Positions 1-8,073 of a DNA stretch of 64,000 nucleotides are shown piece after piece (position 1 is the first letter of the stretch; the number at the start of each line of letters is the position of its first letter). The stretch is from an uncultured Bacteroidales bacterium (GTDB lineage Bacteria; Bacteroidota; Bacteroidia; Bacteroidales; Bacteroidaceae). The stretch spans positions 1-64,000 of the forward strand of contig CADCNQ010000007.1 in NCBI GenBank assembly GCA_902802815.1. The letters run 5' to 3'. The notes under the pieces are model-generated. The model made no database searches. It was not told where the DNA came from and saw nothing but the letters and a program-made list of their open reading frames with translations. The translations under genes and the position numbers were made by a program.

Positions 1-60
1 TAATTCTTCAGGAATACGGAAAAATGATCTCTTGCGTTTCGTTTTTTCTTCTTTTATCAT
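1..60 (-). CDS. Start of an unknown gene, cut by the left edge
   Basis: Reading the minus strand from an ATG at 60 gives twenty open codons to the window edge, beginning MIKEEKTKRKRSFFRIPEEL. The peptide is short, basic and not recognised. A perfect 6-bp-arm inverted repeat lies at 64-81, 3 bp upstream of this ATG, as an operator would. With so few codons this could be chance; it is listed because the frame is open and the upstream palindrome fits a regulated start. No function is proposed. Confidence 0.3.
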   Translation of the reverse strand, partial: MIKEEKTKRKRSFFRIPEEL

Positions 61-63
61 TTT

Positions 64-81
64 GTTGACTTTTGTGTCAAC
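64..81. promoter_or_regulatory. Palindromic possible operator GTTGAC-N6-GTCAAC
   Basis: GTTGAC (64-69) and GTCAAC (76-81) are a perfect inverted repeat with a 6-bp spacer. It ends 3 bp before the ATG of the partial minus-strand gene at 60. The geometry suits a dimeric repressor or a small hairpin in the leader. Which it is cannot be told from sequence. Confidence 0.35.
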
Positions 82-100
82 TTTTTCTAGCGTAAGACAT

Positions 101-155
101 ATAGGTAGTACATAGGTAGTAGATAGGTAGTAGATAGGTAGTAGGTAGGTCTAAG
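101..155. repeat. 11-bp tandem array (ATAGGTAGTAC/G)
   Basis: Four full units of 11 bp start at 101, 112, 123 and 134 with consensus ATAGGTAGTAG, followed by a decayed fifth unit. The array lies between the partial gene at the left edge and the gene remnant at 222-428. An 11-bp period is close to one DNA helical turn, which would place repeated sites on one face of the helix. Function is unknown. Confidence 0.85.
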
Positions 156-221
156 ATAATTTCCATAGTTAAGAAAAAAGTTTTTGATAACTATGCAGAA
201 AAAAAATCGGAAGGGCTTATG

Positions 222-428
222 TTACCAGGCTCCGCTATGGATTATTGCCTCTTTTTCCCATCGGGTCAAAGTGATATCAAGAATTCCGTCGGCGTCTTCA
301 CTTTCTCCTTTGGGGGCTGCAAATCCGTTGCCCCAAAATACAGAGAAAGAATACTTCTTCCCGTCTTTCTTCCCTCCCGTTCCACCTTTGGCTATCTTCC
401 TGTCTATTTCATCGAACAGTTCATCCGA
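222..428 (-). pseudogene. Remnant of an unknown gene, start lost
   Basis: One minus-strand frame gives 68 sense codons (428 down to the TAA at 222-224) with convincing protein character: SDELFDEIDRK near the start, a Gly/Lys-rich linker, YSFSVFWGNGF in the middle and LTRWEKEAIIHSGAW at the end. It contains no methionine, and a TGA (429-431) lies directly before it, so it has no normal start. An eight-T run just upstream on the minus strand is a possible frameshift point. It follows the small membrane protein gene by about 36 bp. It may be the broken C-terminal part of a gene once belonging to this island, or a gene using a non-standard start. The family is not recognised. Confidence 0.45.
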
Positions 429-464
429 TCAAGAAATCACTCCATCAAAAAAAACAACAATACT

Positions 465-863
465 CTACATAAATTGGAGAATGAGTATAGCAATTATAGC
501 AATAAATGATATTACATTGATTATTATGCTATAATTCAATCTTGTTTTCAATATTGACAATGAGTTTTTGAATTCTTCTGCTGCATTGATGATTTTTTCT
601 GTAGCGTCATTCGAAGCATTGATTATAGTGTCTCTGTCTCTTTCAAATTCCTTAATTTTAAAATTATAGTCTTTACCAATACTATCTACAATTTCTTGAG
701 CTTTGGTAGCTATATTCCCCAATTCGTTCGCATATTCGCGAGTTGTCTTACTAAGGTTTTCATATGATCCTATAGTCTTTTCTACTTGTTTTCGAGCAGA
801 CTCAAGGTCCTTGAGTCCATTCTCTAACTCCTTCAGCGAGTTATTTATCTTTTCTTCAATCAT
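465..863 (-). CDS. Small coiled-coil protein with a C-terminal membrane anchor
   Basis: This 132-residue protein is almost entirely charged and heptad-like for its first ~105 residues (KINNSLKELENGLKDLES and onward), predicting a long coiled coil. It ends in one hydrophobic segment (about residues 110-131, rich in Ile) that would anchor it in the inner membrane with the coil in the cytoplasm. Its ATG overlaps the TGA of the helicase gene by 4 nt (ATGA), so it is translationally coupled and is the last gene of the operon starting at 7175. No family is recognised. In an island like this a membrane-anchored coiled coil could be an effector or a scaffold, but that is inference from position only. 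Confidence 0.8.
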   Translation of the reverse strand: MIEEKINNSLKELENGLKDLESARKQVEKTIGSYENLSKTTREYANELGNIATKAQEIVDSIGKDYNFKIKEFERDRDTIINASNDATEKIINAAEEFKNSLSILKTRLNYSIIINVISFIAIIAILILQFM

Positions 864-3800
864 ATTTCCCTATATTTTTGATTTATTCTTTTTAATTCAT
901 CTAAATGACATTCTAACTGAACGGCGAGTTGAATCTTCTCAATATAATCTTTGCCTTCAGAAGCAATGGCGGTGTGCTGTATTAGCAAATCTGTGAACTC
1001 ATCAAGCAAACTAAGTTTACCCTCATCGTAATAGCGCCGCATTACTTCTTTATAATCGTTGTATAATTCCGTTTCAAGCATTTCGTTCTCTTGTTGTCCA
1101 AGGAAAAGAATACAAAACACATTGAGTAAATTGAGAACAGGATTCGGTTCTGCTAAAGCACGTCTGATTAACCGTACGGCACCTTGTAGGTGTTTGACGT
1201 TATCTTTTTGAGAATCATTATTGACTATATCTCGATCAACAACTCTCATATACTTTTTAACAAGTCCAAAATCTGTTATTTCACTCTCACTATGGATGTC
1301 ATAATCTATGTCATCTTTTAGTGAAAACGGAATTCCTTGTTGTATGCTTGAGTCATAGGTAACAAACCCTTCTCTTGCATATTTAGAGTTAAAATAGTAA
1401 TAAATATAGTCCTTCAGTTCTTCATTTGTTTCTTTCCAGTCTTTTCCTGAGCTAATAGCCAAATTACAAAATTGCTCCATGTCCAAGATACCTCTGGCTC
1501 TCTTGTCTGCAATACTCCTGTATATAAAAGAAGTAAGGTGCTTTAGACATGCCATGATGACCCCATCATTGACCGCCATCTGCTTGACTTCATTAATCAT
1601 TATTTCAACCCTATCCTCGGAGTAATATTTCCGGTAGTATTGACTAAGATAATCATAATAGCGCAATTCATCCTGGCATATCGTTGTAATTCGAAATGTT
1701 TTCCTAATATAATCTTCTGTAAAGTCATCTATTAGTCCTACGATGCACATACGATAGATAGCTTTTTGAATCGCATCTTTGTAGTTAGCAGAACCATAAC
1801 TACGAGTATAGAAGAAATTACCATCAACTCTTAAGTTCCTAGCGGCCTGTGTATCAAAAACTGGTAGATTTCTTCCACTTAAATAACTATTATATTCGTC
1901 AAGGACTTGCTCGTTCTCTTCGTAAGAAACATAATAAGTGAGAGTCTTTCCTTTAAACCTGTTTTCATTGATGTATTGTAGTATACCCTTACTTGTTCCA
2001 TATTTGGGGGCTTCCTTCCTAACAATCTCCTCATTACTAATTTGAACATTTAGTCCGTTCATGAGCAGTTCAATCACGTATATTTCAAATTCCTCACCAA
2101 GGAAATTACTATCATAGAAAAATTTATTATTGGTATAGTCAGAAGTAAACTCGTTCCATTCATCTGTTCTAGCATTCTTAACCCAGAATTTTTTTGGAGA
2201 ATACATAATGGTTGCCAAAGCCATCTTTTTATCACGACCCGCTCGACCGGCTTCCTGAACAAATGATTCCAGAGAGCCGGGATAATTTAGATGAACTGTC
2301 AGACGCACATTAGACTTGTCTATTCCCATACCAAAAGCTTTAGTGGCTACCATCAAATTGGTATCACCAGTTAGGAATTCATCCTGACAAGATATATCAT
2401 CGCCTCCTTTGTATGTTGAAATGCGGCTGATATGATGTGCTCGCAGAGCAGCCGAAACGGTTGGAACACTCAGTTTTACATCTGGCCGTCCTTCTTTGTT
2501 GGCGCGTATGCAAAATACTATTCCTGCAACATCTGTGTGCTTTGAAGTATACCAATTATCATCAATATCTGTGTATAAATCAGTAGAATTGATCTCTTGT
2601 ATTTTACTTTCATCAGAGATGTTCTCTCTTTCAAGGAATCGTTCCTTAATCTCGCTGATAGTTTCTTCATTTTGAATCTCTTGTATTTTCTCCGTAGCAT
2701 CATTAATGGCATTGAGTACTAAACCCTCTTTTATGTCATCAACTTTTCGCGCTCTTTCAGCCGCTGATGCGTCGACAGGATAAACATAATACTGTAGTTC
2801 CAAACGATTAGTGTTTTCATACCTGACTGTGGCATCATCTTCCAATGAATATGAGTTATTTCCGGACAATTCTCTCTCTACATCAGCAAGCACGTCAAAT
2901 GACGCTGTTGCAGTTAACCCAAACAATGATATATGATTGTCTTCACCTTCAACTTCTTTTGGTAAGACATAATTATAAAGATTCCGACCTAAATGGAGGT
3001 AAGCAAGACGAAAATCATGTCCCCACTCAGAGACACAATGAACTTCATCTATCACACCATATGCAAAATATACATCGGATTCTCGCATAGAACGCAGAAC
3101 ATCTCTAAAGCGGTGAATGCTAAGTCGTTCAGGTGACAAAAACATTATTTGTGTCTGTGAACCAGTTAATGCCTGTTCTCGTATTGTTCTTTCTTCACCA
3201 ACGATATCGCCGTTTATAAATGATATACAGTCTATACCAGTTCTTTGCAATCCGTCATATTGGTCTTTCATCAATCCTTTCAATGGATCAACGACCAAAG
3301 TAACACCAGGCTGTAACATGGCTGCTAATTGATAGGTAAGAGACTTACCACCACCTGTTGGCAATAATCCAATAACGCTTTTTAATTGCAAAGCCCTACT
3401 AAGAATAGGAAGTTGCCCTGGTCTAAAATCTACTTTTCTAAAAATAAGATTCAGGAAATAACGGAGGTGCTCACATTCCAACTCTAGATTATGATAGTTT
3501 CCTTGAGAGTCTTTTTCAACAAAAGGTTTATATCTTATTCTTTCTGTTGTATAGAGGATTCTGTCCTCATAAATAGATGATGAAGAACGTACGATGAAAT
3601 AACAATCATTATTCGTCTTATATTTCGAGAACACGACTCCTTCCGGGTTGGAAACCTTGTCAATCGAAACATCAATAATTGCATCGTAAATAGCTGTGGC
3701 TTTAGCATCCTTTTTACTATGAACATTAATGACGGGTAACGCCATCTGATCAAAATCTTGTGTCATTGCAATTAAATGACAATACAATTCATTAAAGTCA

Positions 3801-4993
3801 TCAAAAGCAATCTGTGCCGCCTCTGTTCCGTCTTCAATAACAAGAATATCTAAAGATTCTTTTTCTATATCAAGTCGATCTGAAATCAGTGCCTCCACAA
3901 AAGTTTTTTGGATTCTTGCTATAGTGTTAAGGCTTTTTACCTTTTCCTTTTCATTATAAGAACGAAGATAATCCAAGACTTTTTGACTTGCTAAAGTTGG
4001 TCTTCCTCGTGAAATAAGGTTACTGATTAACGCATAGACAGGACACAAGTTTTTATGCGCTGTCATATCAAATGGTGCAAGTATTTCAAATGCACTTTGC
4101 AAAATGGTTCCATTCAAGCCAATATCAGAATACGACGCATAGTATTGAATTGGCGCAAAATATTTATATTTATTAAGAATATCATTGTGGCTTGCAAGGC
4201 TAAATGTAAAACTCTTAATTAAGCAACCATATGCCCTGCCGTCAGGATGGCGACCAAAATTCGTATCTCGGAAATTAGTAAAAATACTAAGTCCGTCTTT
4301 TATGAAATAGTTACTAAACGCATTGATTCGGCTCTCATTTAGATTTGCGGGGCCTATGCATAGGGTAATATGATGAGTTCCTGAAGATGTTATAAGTTTA
4401 GATAATCCCTTTAAGCTGACAGCCTCTATATCAAGAATATTTGAAAATATATGAATAGCACATGGCTCTTCAACAACTATTTCTGTTATTGAATTACTGC
4501 CATCACCGCTATCCGATGGTAAGTAATCTGGCACATCCTCTATCTCAACATCAGAATCGCCTAATGCTTGTGTAACATGTAAAACAGCTCTTTGACGTGC
4601 AATATCGGAAGGTTCTTCAAGTGTAACTTTCTTCAGTTTTGATAACAGGCCATGTTGACACAATTTCTCAATGACTGCAACTGTACCTATTCCTTGACCG
4701 CAACCCCAATCATAAATTTCCACACCATTGTTTAATGCCGTATATGGAAATTCGCCATCTTCCAAAGCCCTTGACAACTTTTTGTAATGCATATCACCAT
4801 AAGCAGCCATGTATGCACAACACTGTTCTTCTGTTTCCAAAATAGCAGTTCCACGGCCTAATGTCCTGCCTTTACTGTCTCTATATGTATAAGGACGTTG
4901 CTTATATGCATCAGGAACATATTGACACGAAACCCTAATGATGTCTGTAATCGTTAGATTCTTTATTCGTCGTATGTCGTCAATATATGCCAT
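860..4993 (-). CDS. RecQ-type helicase with N-terminal methyltransferase-like domain
   Basis: A 1377-residue protein. Residues ~90-260 resemble a class I SAM-dependent methyltransferase: DWGCGQGIGT (95-104) fits motif I and a Glu follows the next strand (LEEPSD, ~125-130). Residues ~515-925 form a superfamily 2 helicase of RecQ type: FRPGQ (Q-motif-like, ~523), Walker A LPTGGGKS (544-551), DEVH box (649-652) followed by the aromatic-rich CVSEWGHDFR loop, GLTATAS (motif III, ~692-698), ATKAFGMGIDK (motif V) and EAGRAGRDK (motif VI, ~914-922). About 450 further residues have no recognised RecQ-Ct or HRDC domain. A conventional recQ occurs at 23861-26032, so this is not the housekeeping copy. 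It likely unwinds DNA; whether the N-terminus methylates anything is untested, and no NPPY/DPPY catalytic motif is obvious. Confidence 0.9.
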   Translation of the reverse strand: MAYIDDIRRIKNLTITDIIRVSCQYVPDAYKQRPYTYRDSKGRTLGRGTAILETEEQCCAYMAAYGDMHYKKLSRALEDGEFPYTALNNGVEIYDWGCGQGIGTVAVIEKLCQHGLLSKLKKVTLEEPSDIARQRAVLHVTQALGDSDVEIEDVPDYLPSDSGDGSNSITEIVVEEPCAIHIFSNILDIEAVSLKGLSKLITSSGTHHITLCIGPANLNESRINAFSNYFIKDGLSIFTNFRDTNFGRHPDGRAYGCLIKSFTFSLASHNDILNKYKYFAPIQYYASYSDIGLNGTILQSAFEILAPFDMTAHKNLCPVYALISNLISRGRPTLASQKVLDYLRSYNEKEKVKSLNTIARIQKTFVEALISDRLDIEKESLDILVIEDGTEAAQIAFDDFNELYCHLIAMTQDFDQMALPVINVHSKKDAKATAIYDAIIDVSIDKVSNPEGVVFSKYKTNNDCYFIVRSSSSIYEDRILYTTERIRYKPFVEKDSQGNYHNLELECEHLRYFLNLIFRKVDFRPGQLPILSRALQLKSVIGLLPTGGGKSLTYQLAAMLQPGVTLVVDPLKGLMKDQYDGLQRTGIDCISFINGDIVGEERTIREQALTGSQTQIMFLSPERLSIHRFRDVLRSMRESDVYFAYGVIDEVHCVSEWGHDFRLAYLHLGRNLYNYVLPKEVEGEDNHISLFGLTATASFDVLADVERELSGNNSYSLEDDATVRYENTNRLELQYYVYPVDASAAERARKVDDIKEGLVLNAINDATEKIQEIQNEETISEIKERFLERENISDESKIQEINSTDLYTDIDDNWYTSKHTDVAGIVFCIRANKEGRPDVKLSVPTVSAALRAHHISRISTYKGGDDISCQDEFLTGDTNLMVATKAFGMGIDKSNVRLTVHLNYPGSLESFVQEAGRAGRDKKMALATIMYSPKKFWVKNARTDEWNEFTSDYTNNKFFYDSNFLGEEFEIYVIELLMNGLNVQISNEEIVRKEAPKYGTSKGILQYINENRFKGKTLTYYVSYEENEQVLDEYNSYLSGRNLPVFDTQAARNLRVDGNFFYTRSYGSANYKDAIQKAIYRMCIVGLIDDFTEDYIRKTFRITTICQDELRYYDYLSQYYRKYYSEDRVEIMINEVKQMAVNDGVIMACLKHLTSFIYRSIADKRARGILDMEQFCNLAISSGKDWKETNEELKDYIYYYFNSKYAREGFVTYDSSIQQGIPFSLKDDIDYDIHSESEITDFGLVKKYMRVVDRDIVNNDSQKDNVKHLQGAVRLIRRALAEPNPVLNLLNVFCILFLGQQENEMLETELYNDYKEVMRRYYDEGKLSLLDEFTDLLIQHTAIASEGKDYIEKIQLAVQLECHLDELKRINQKYREI

Positions 4994-5002
4994 ACAACTC
5001 TC

Positions 5003-6073
5003 CTATTTGCCAGTTATAGTGTCTCCAAAAGGATTCTCTTGATGCCGTTTCCAGTTCTGCAATGCCACTTGTTTTGAAGTGTTAGCATAACAATACTCAC
5101 AAAGATGCGGATGCGGACAGGTATCGTACTCTCCAATGTCTTTTGAAGCCATGCATTCGCAGAAAGGTCTTTGACCTGCATCCTTCTTATGTTTACTGAT
5201 GAAGTAATGATTATTGGGCAGCATAACCGCATCTTCGGGAATTTCTGGTTCTCCAAAAAGCGTTGGTACACAATCTTCTATCTTCACCTTCATGAATTCC
5301 ATCAGCTCCTTGTCATCCCAGGCCAAGCGAGTTATCAAATCCCCGTCAATACAACGATTATGCGAAATACCATACTTGGAGATGTCAATTTTTTCACCAC
5401 ATGTAGCAAGTTGGAAGTTCCACCCTCGCTCCTTATTCATTACGGAGAGGCGTTCCGCAAATTCTTTCATCAACTCTATCGTCCAATCTTTATAGTCGAT
5501 TTTACTTGCCGTAAGATTATGCTTTACCTTCCTATATGACTCTATGTCTGCATAACTGAAGACCAGTTTCTCTGTATAGTCCTTGAGTTGATCTCCTATA
5601 GCTTGCACCTTTTGCAATAAATCATCAATAGATATGTTGTCCGTCAATATCATTGGGTCAAATCTCCAAATCACTGATCCTTTTCCGAGTCTATCAACCA
5701 GCAGTTTAAACGTTTCTATTCGATGAGCAAGAGGAGGGACCTTCTCCAGTTTCTCGCGTTCATAATCGTTCAGGGTGAATTGGATATAACATTTGATATT
5801 ACGCTCTTCTAATATATGAAGGTATTCTAGCAGAGGACGGGGATTCTTGGACCAAAAAACAATAAATCTGGTTTTCTCATACGACACATACGACTTCACC
5901 CCATTGAACGGATTGGTCCATGCTGAATATCCTTTCTCCAGACGATGGAAAAACCAATCGGAATAGAATGCCGGAATATCCGTACTTCTACTTGCAGACA
6001 CTATCAAAGGCGCCTGCATTTCAACAATACGACCATCATCGGTTGGTTGAGATATTTTTTTCCAAGTAGCCAT
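5003..6073 (-). CDS. DUF1848-type protein with C-terminal cysteine cluster
   Basis: A 356-residue protein that matches my memory of the DUF1848 family: an N-terminal SASRSTDIPAFY segment (27-38), TNPFNG (53-58), FWSKNP (73-78) and WRFDP (136-140) on what looks like a TIM-barrel core, then a C-terminal cluster C305, C307, C319, C325 and C328 (CPHPHLCEYCYAN). The spacing suggests an iron-sulfur or zinc site, and the family is described as radical-SAM-like, but its reaction is unknown. The gene is 9 bp upstream of the helicase start and 19 bp downstream of the 360-residue gene, so it belongs to the same operon. In this company it may make or modify a nucleic-acid or nucleotide signal, which is inference only. 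Confidence 0.8.
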   Translation of the reverse strand: MATWKKISQPTDDGRIVEMQAPLIVSASRSTDIPAFYSDWFFHRLEKGYSAWTNPFNGVKSYVSYEKTRFIVFWSKNPRPLLEYLHILEERNIKCYIQFTLNDYEREKLEKVPPLAHRIETFKLLVDRLGKGSVIWRFDPMILTDNISIDDLLQKVQAIGDQLKDYTEKLVFSYADIESYRKVKHNLTASKIDYKDWTIELMKEFAERLSVMNKERGWNFQLATCGEKIDISKYGISHNRCIDGDLITRLAWDDKELMEFMKVKIEDCVPTLFGEPEIPEDAVMLPNNHYFISKHKKDAGQRPFCECMASKDIGEYDTCPHPHLCEYCYANTSKQVALQNWKRHQENPFGDTITGK

Positions 6074-6092
6074 CTTTAAAATAATCTGTGTG

Positions 6093-7175
6093 TCAAATTA
6101 ACTTGTCCAATTTTATTGGACTAACGACACAAAGTCCATACCTATCAACTAGATTTTTGAGAGCCGTGTTCTGGGCTACCATTTCTTTAAACATAGAAGA
6201 ATCTTGAGGTTCTGTTAAATCTGAGGGTTGTATTATTGGTTTTGGCTTTGACAAGTTAGTCTCAACATACCAATCCTTGGGCTGAAGAACCTCTTCTATA
6301 TCTGGGTCAGAAGATAGTTTATACTTGTCATCAAGGGCAAGATAAGCATATTTCCTTGCAATGTTTTTTCTTGCGTTCAGGTCATCCCACTCATCTAAAT
6401 CAAGCTTAGCAACAGCCTTGAATTCGGGACTATTGAGTATCGCCTCTTGTACTTCCGCATTCCACGTTTCAAATGATGAGACAATATGGCTACAATCAAG
6501 TTTGCGTAGATAGTACAAAGCAAGGCTCACGTTTTGGAAATGAATCGGGCTTATGATATTCCCTCTGCGACTATCTGCATATCTGTCTAATTGCCTTTCA
6601 ACTTCTGAGAATCTCCCTACACAAATTTTATGAACTAATATGTAAGGGATATCTTTTGCTTCATCATCAGAAATATGTCTTCCTGTGTGATGCAGAACAG
6701 AAAGGTAGTCTGTAAGTGACAGTTTATCTTTCTGTATAATATAGTTCTCATCCGCTGCAAGTCGCAAACTGACAAAGAAGTAATCTCTGTCTGCCGTGAA
6801 CTGTTCAAGGTTCTGAGACAAGTATTTCACAGGGAAGTGACGAATGACAACCCATGAGCATCGCTCTTCATGGAGTTGCTCCCATAGTTCCTTAACTTTA
6901 GGTTCAAACGATATGTCCCAGTAGTCAAGTAACATAGAATACGCCCACTGCCTATCTATTTTACAGGAGTCAAGGAAAGCCAATATAATCTTCTTCTGAT
7001 CCTTCCAATCGAGATATCTAAATCTCCATAGAATCTCTTTGCGTGAATCAGACACCTTGCCACTCTTCTTGTTAATAAAATTCTTTATCAACGTAGCTAT
7101 TGGCGTATTTCTTTTACCAGTTTCAGTTCCCCCTATGTTCATATTTACAGCATTCATCAGCTCCAATTGTGCCAT
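6093..7175 (-). CDS. Unrecognised 360-residue protein, first gene of the operon
   Basis: The first gene of the four-gene minus-strand operon, 37 nt behind a TATTTTTG promoter box. I do not recognise the family. The protein is soluble, with no signal peptide or membrane segment. Its middle (about residues 45-300) is helix-rich with many Trp, Tyr, Leu and Asp/Glu residues (for instance LDYWDISFEPKVKELW and SLALYYLRKLDCSH), a look common in helical-repeat adaptor proteins. A Pro-rich linker (~310-325) precedes a short C-terminal helix. Codon and base use is A+T-rich like the rest of the island. Being first in a helicase operon, it may be the recognition or adaptor subunit. Confidence 0.8.
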   Translation of the reverse strand: MAQLELMNAVNMNIGGTETGKRNTPIATLIKNFINKKSGKVSDSRKEILWRFRYLDWKDQKKIILAFLDSCKIDRQWAYSMLLDYWDISFEPKVKELWEQLHEERCSWVVIRHFPVKYLSQNLEQFTADRDYFFVSLRLAADENYIIQKDKLSLTDYLSVLHHTGRHISDDEAKDIPYILVHKICVGRFSEVERQLDRYADSRRGNIISPIHFQNVSLALYYLRKLDCSHIVSSFETWNAEVQEAILNSPEFKAVAKLDLDEWDDLNARKNIARKYAYLALDDKYKLSSDPDIEEVLQPKDWYVETNLSKPKPIIQPSDLTEPQDSSMFKEMVAQNTALKNLVDRYGLCVVSPIKLDKLI

Positions 7176-7217
7176 TTGTGAGTAATTCTCTTACGCCTTC
7201 TTTTTTGTTTACAGAGA

Positions 7218-7249
7218 CAAAAATACACTTTTTTATCAAAACCAACAAC
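7218..7249 (-). promoter_or_regulatory. Bacteroidetes-type promoter of the helicase/DUF1848 operon
   Basis: On the minus strand TATTTTTG (7225-7218) matches the -7 consensus TAnnTTTG, with TTGTTGG (7249-7243) at about the right distance for the -33 element. Transcription would begin near 7212, giving a leader of about 37 nt before the ATG at 7175. Confidence 0.65.
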
Positions 7250-7304
7250 CTTTCCCCCTACTTTTTCATCTTCAAAGGCCGAAAAAAGGTATAATAAACA
7301 ATGT

Positions 7305-7392
7305 GTAATTCATATTGAATTCATGTTTATCTCATATTAAACTCTAATTGAAGTCATATCAAACTCTATCCGAAGTCATATCGAAGTCATAT
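7305..7392. repeat. 11-bp tandem array (TGAAGTCATAT)
   Basis: Eight consecutive 11-bp units starting at 7305, 7316, 7327, 7338, 7349, 7360, 7371 and 7382. The most regular are TGAAGTCATAT, CGAAGTCATAT and CGAAGTCATAT. The left units have diverged and two share the variant AAACTCTA. The array lies about 80 bp upstream of the island promoter. Confidence 0.85.
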
Positions 7393-7450
7393 TCCGTAGA
7401 GATTTTTCGCACCAGCAGGAAATAAGAAGAGCCTTCGTATTCTCTACTAG

Positions 7451-7516
7451 TCCGGTCGTTTCGGACTGCGAGTTCGGTTACTTCGGACTGGCGGTTAGGT
7501 CGTTTCGGATTATGAG
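7451..7516. repeat. 22-bp hairpin repeat array, copy 1
   Basis: Three 22-bp units at 7451, 7473 and 7495 with consensus TCCGGTCGTTTCGGACTGCGAG. The first unit with its neighbouring base pair forms an AGTCCG...CGGACT stem with a 7-base loop. The same unit occurs three times again at 8074-8139, about 600 bp away. Confidence 0.85.
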
Positions 7517-7759
7517 AGTCATTTAAGTCTTTGAAGAGGTACGCAGACTATGCGTACGAAATATCTTATGTACGTGTGCGCAAAATATTCGTGTCACATT
7601 TGTCACATTTGTCATGAAAAAAAATTTTTACATGCGCACGCACACATATAGGTGCATTTTTCGTGCAATGAGGCTTTACTGAAACACTCAAAAAAAATTT
7701 TTCTCTTAGAACATCAGTGAGTTATGAGAATAATTGTCCGTTTTATTTTTCCACTGTCG

Positions 7760-7767
7760 TACCTTTG
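7760..7767 (+). promoter_or_regulatory. Orphan -7-like box TACCTTTG
   Basis: Matches TAnnTTTG on the plus strand inside the gene-free stretch. No open frame or known RNA follows; a short untranslated RNA is possible but nothing else supports it. Confidence 0.2.
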
Positions 7768-7894
7768 CTGAGTCAAGGCAGATATAAGGCAGCATCCAGG
7801 GTTCGTCTACAAATCCCTTAATGAAACGAAAAAACAGGGTGAAAGAAAACTGACAGAAGACTGGCGGCTTCGCCTAAATGAGAAATGATATTTC

Positions 7895-7934
7895 AGTTGA
7901 CGAGTTAACGAGTTGACGAGTAGACAAGTTGGAT
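7895..7934. repeat. 8-bp tandem array (AGTTGACG)
   Basis: Five units of 8 bp: AGTTGACG, AGTTAACG, AGTTGACG, AGTAGACA, AGTTGGAT. Imperfect and non-coding. Confidence 0.75.
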
Positions 7935-8009
7935 GATAACGAAGACGAAAACGAGAAGCCCGTGCTTATCTATGCCGAGCCGAGATGGATGTCTGCGGCG
8001 AACAGCCGC

Positions 8010-8041
8010 GAAACTTGAAACTTGAAACCTGAAACCTGAAC
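8010..8041. repeat. 7-bp tandem array (GAAACTT/GAAACCT)
   Basis: Two GAAACTT units followed by two GAAACCT units and a partial fifth. Directly before it, at 7996-8009, GCGGC-GAACA-GCCGC forms a short hairpin. Confidence 0.8.
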
Positions 8042-8073
8042 ATCCGCCCGAGGCAAGTGCAGCAAACCCTCAG

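Noticed and set aside
184..534. Plus-strand open frames over 184-534
   Set aside because: They run antisense across the remnant at 222-428 and the 3' end of the small coiled-coil gene, with unnatural composition and no start context.
860..4993. Helicase as a DISARM, Druantia, Zorya or Hachiman component
   Set aside because: The aromatic-rich RecQ loop and motif set are RecQ-type, and the partner genes I would expect of those systems are not present.
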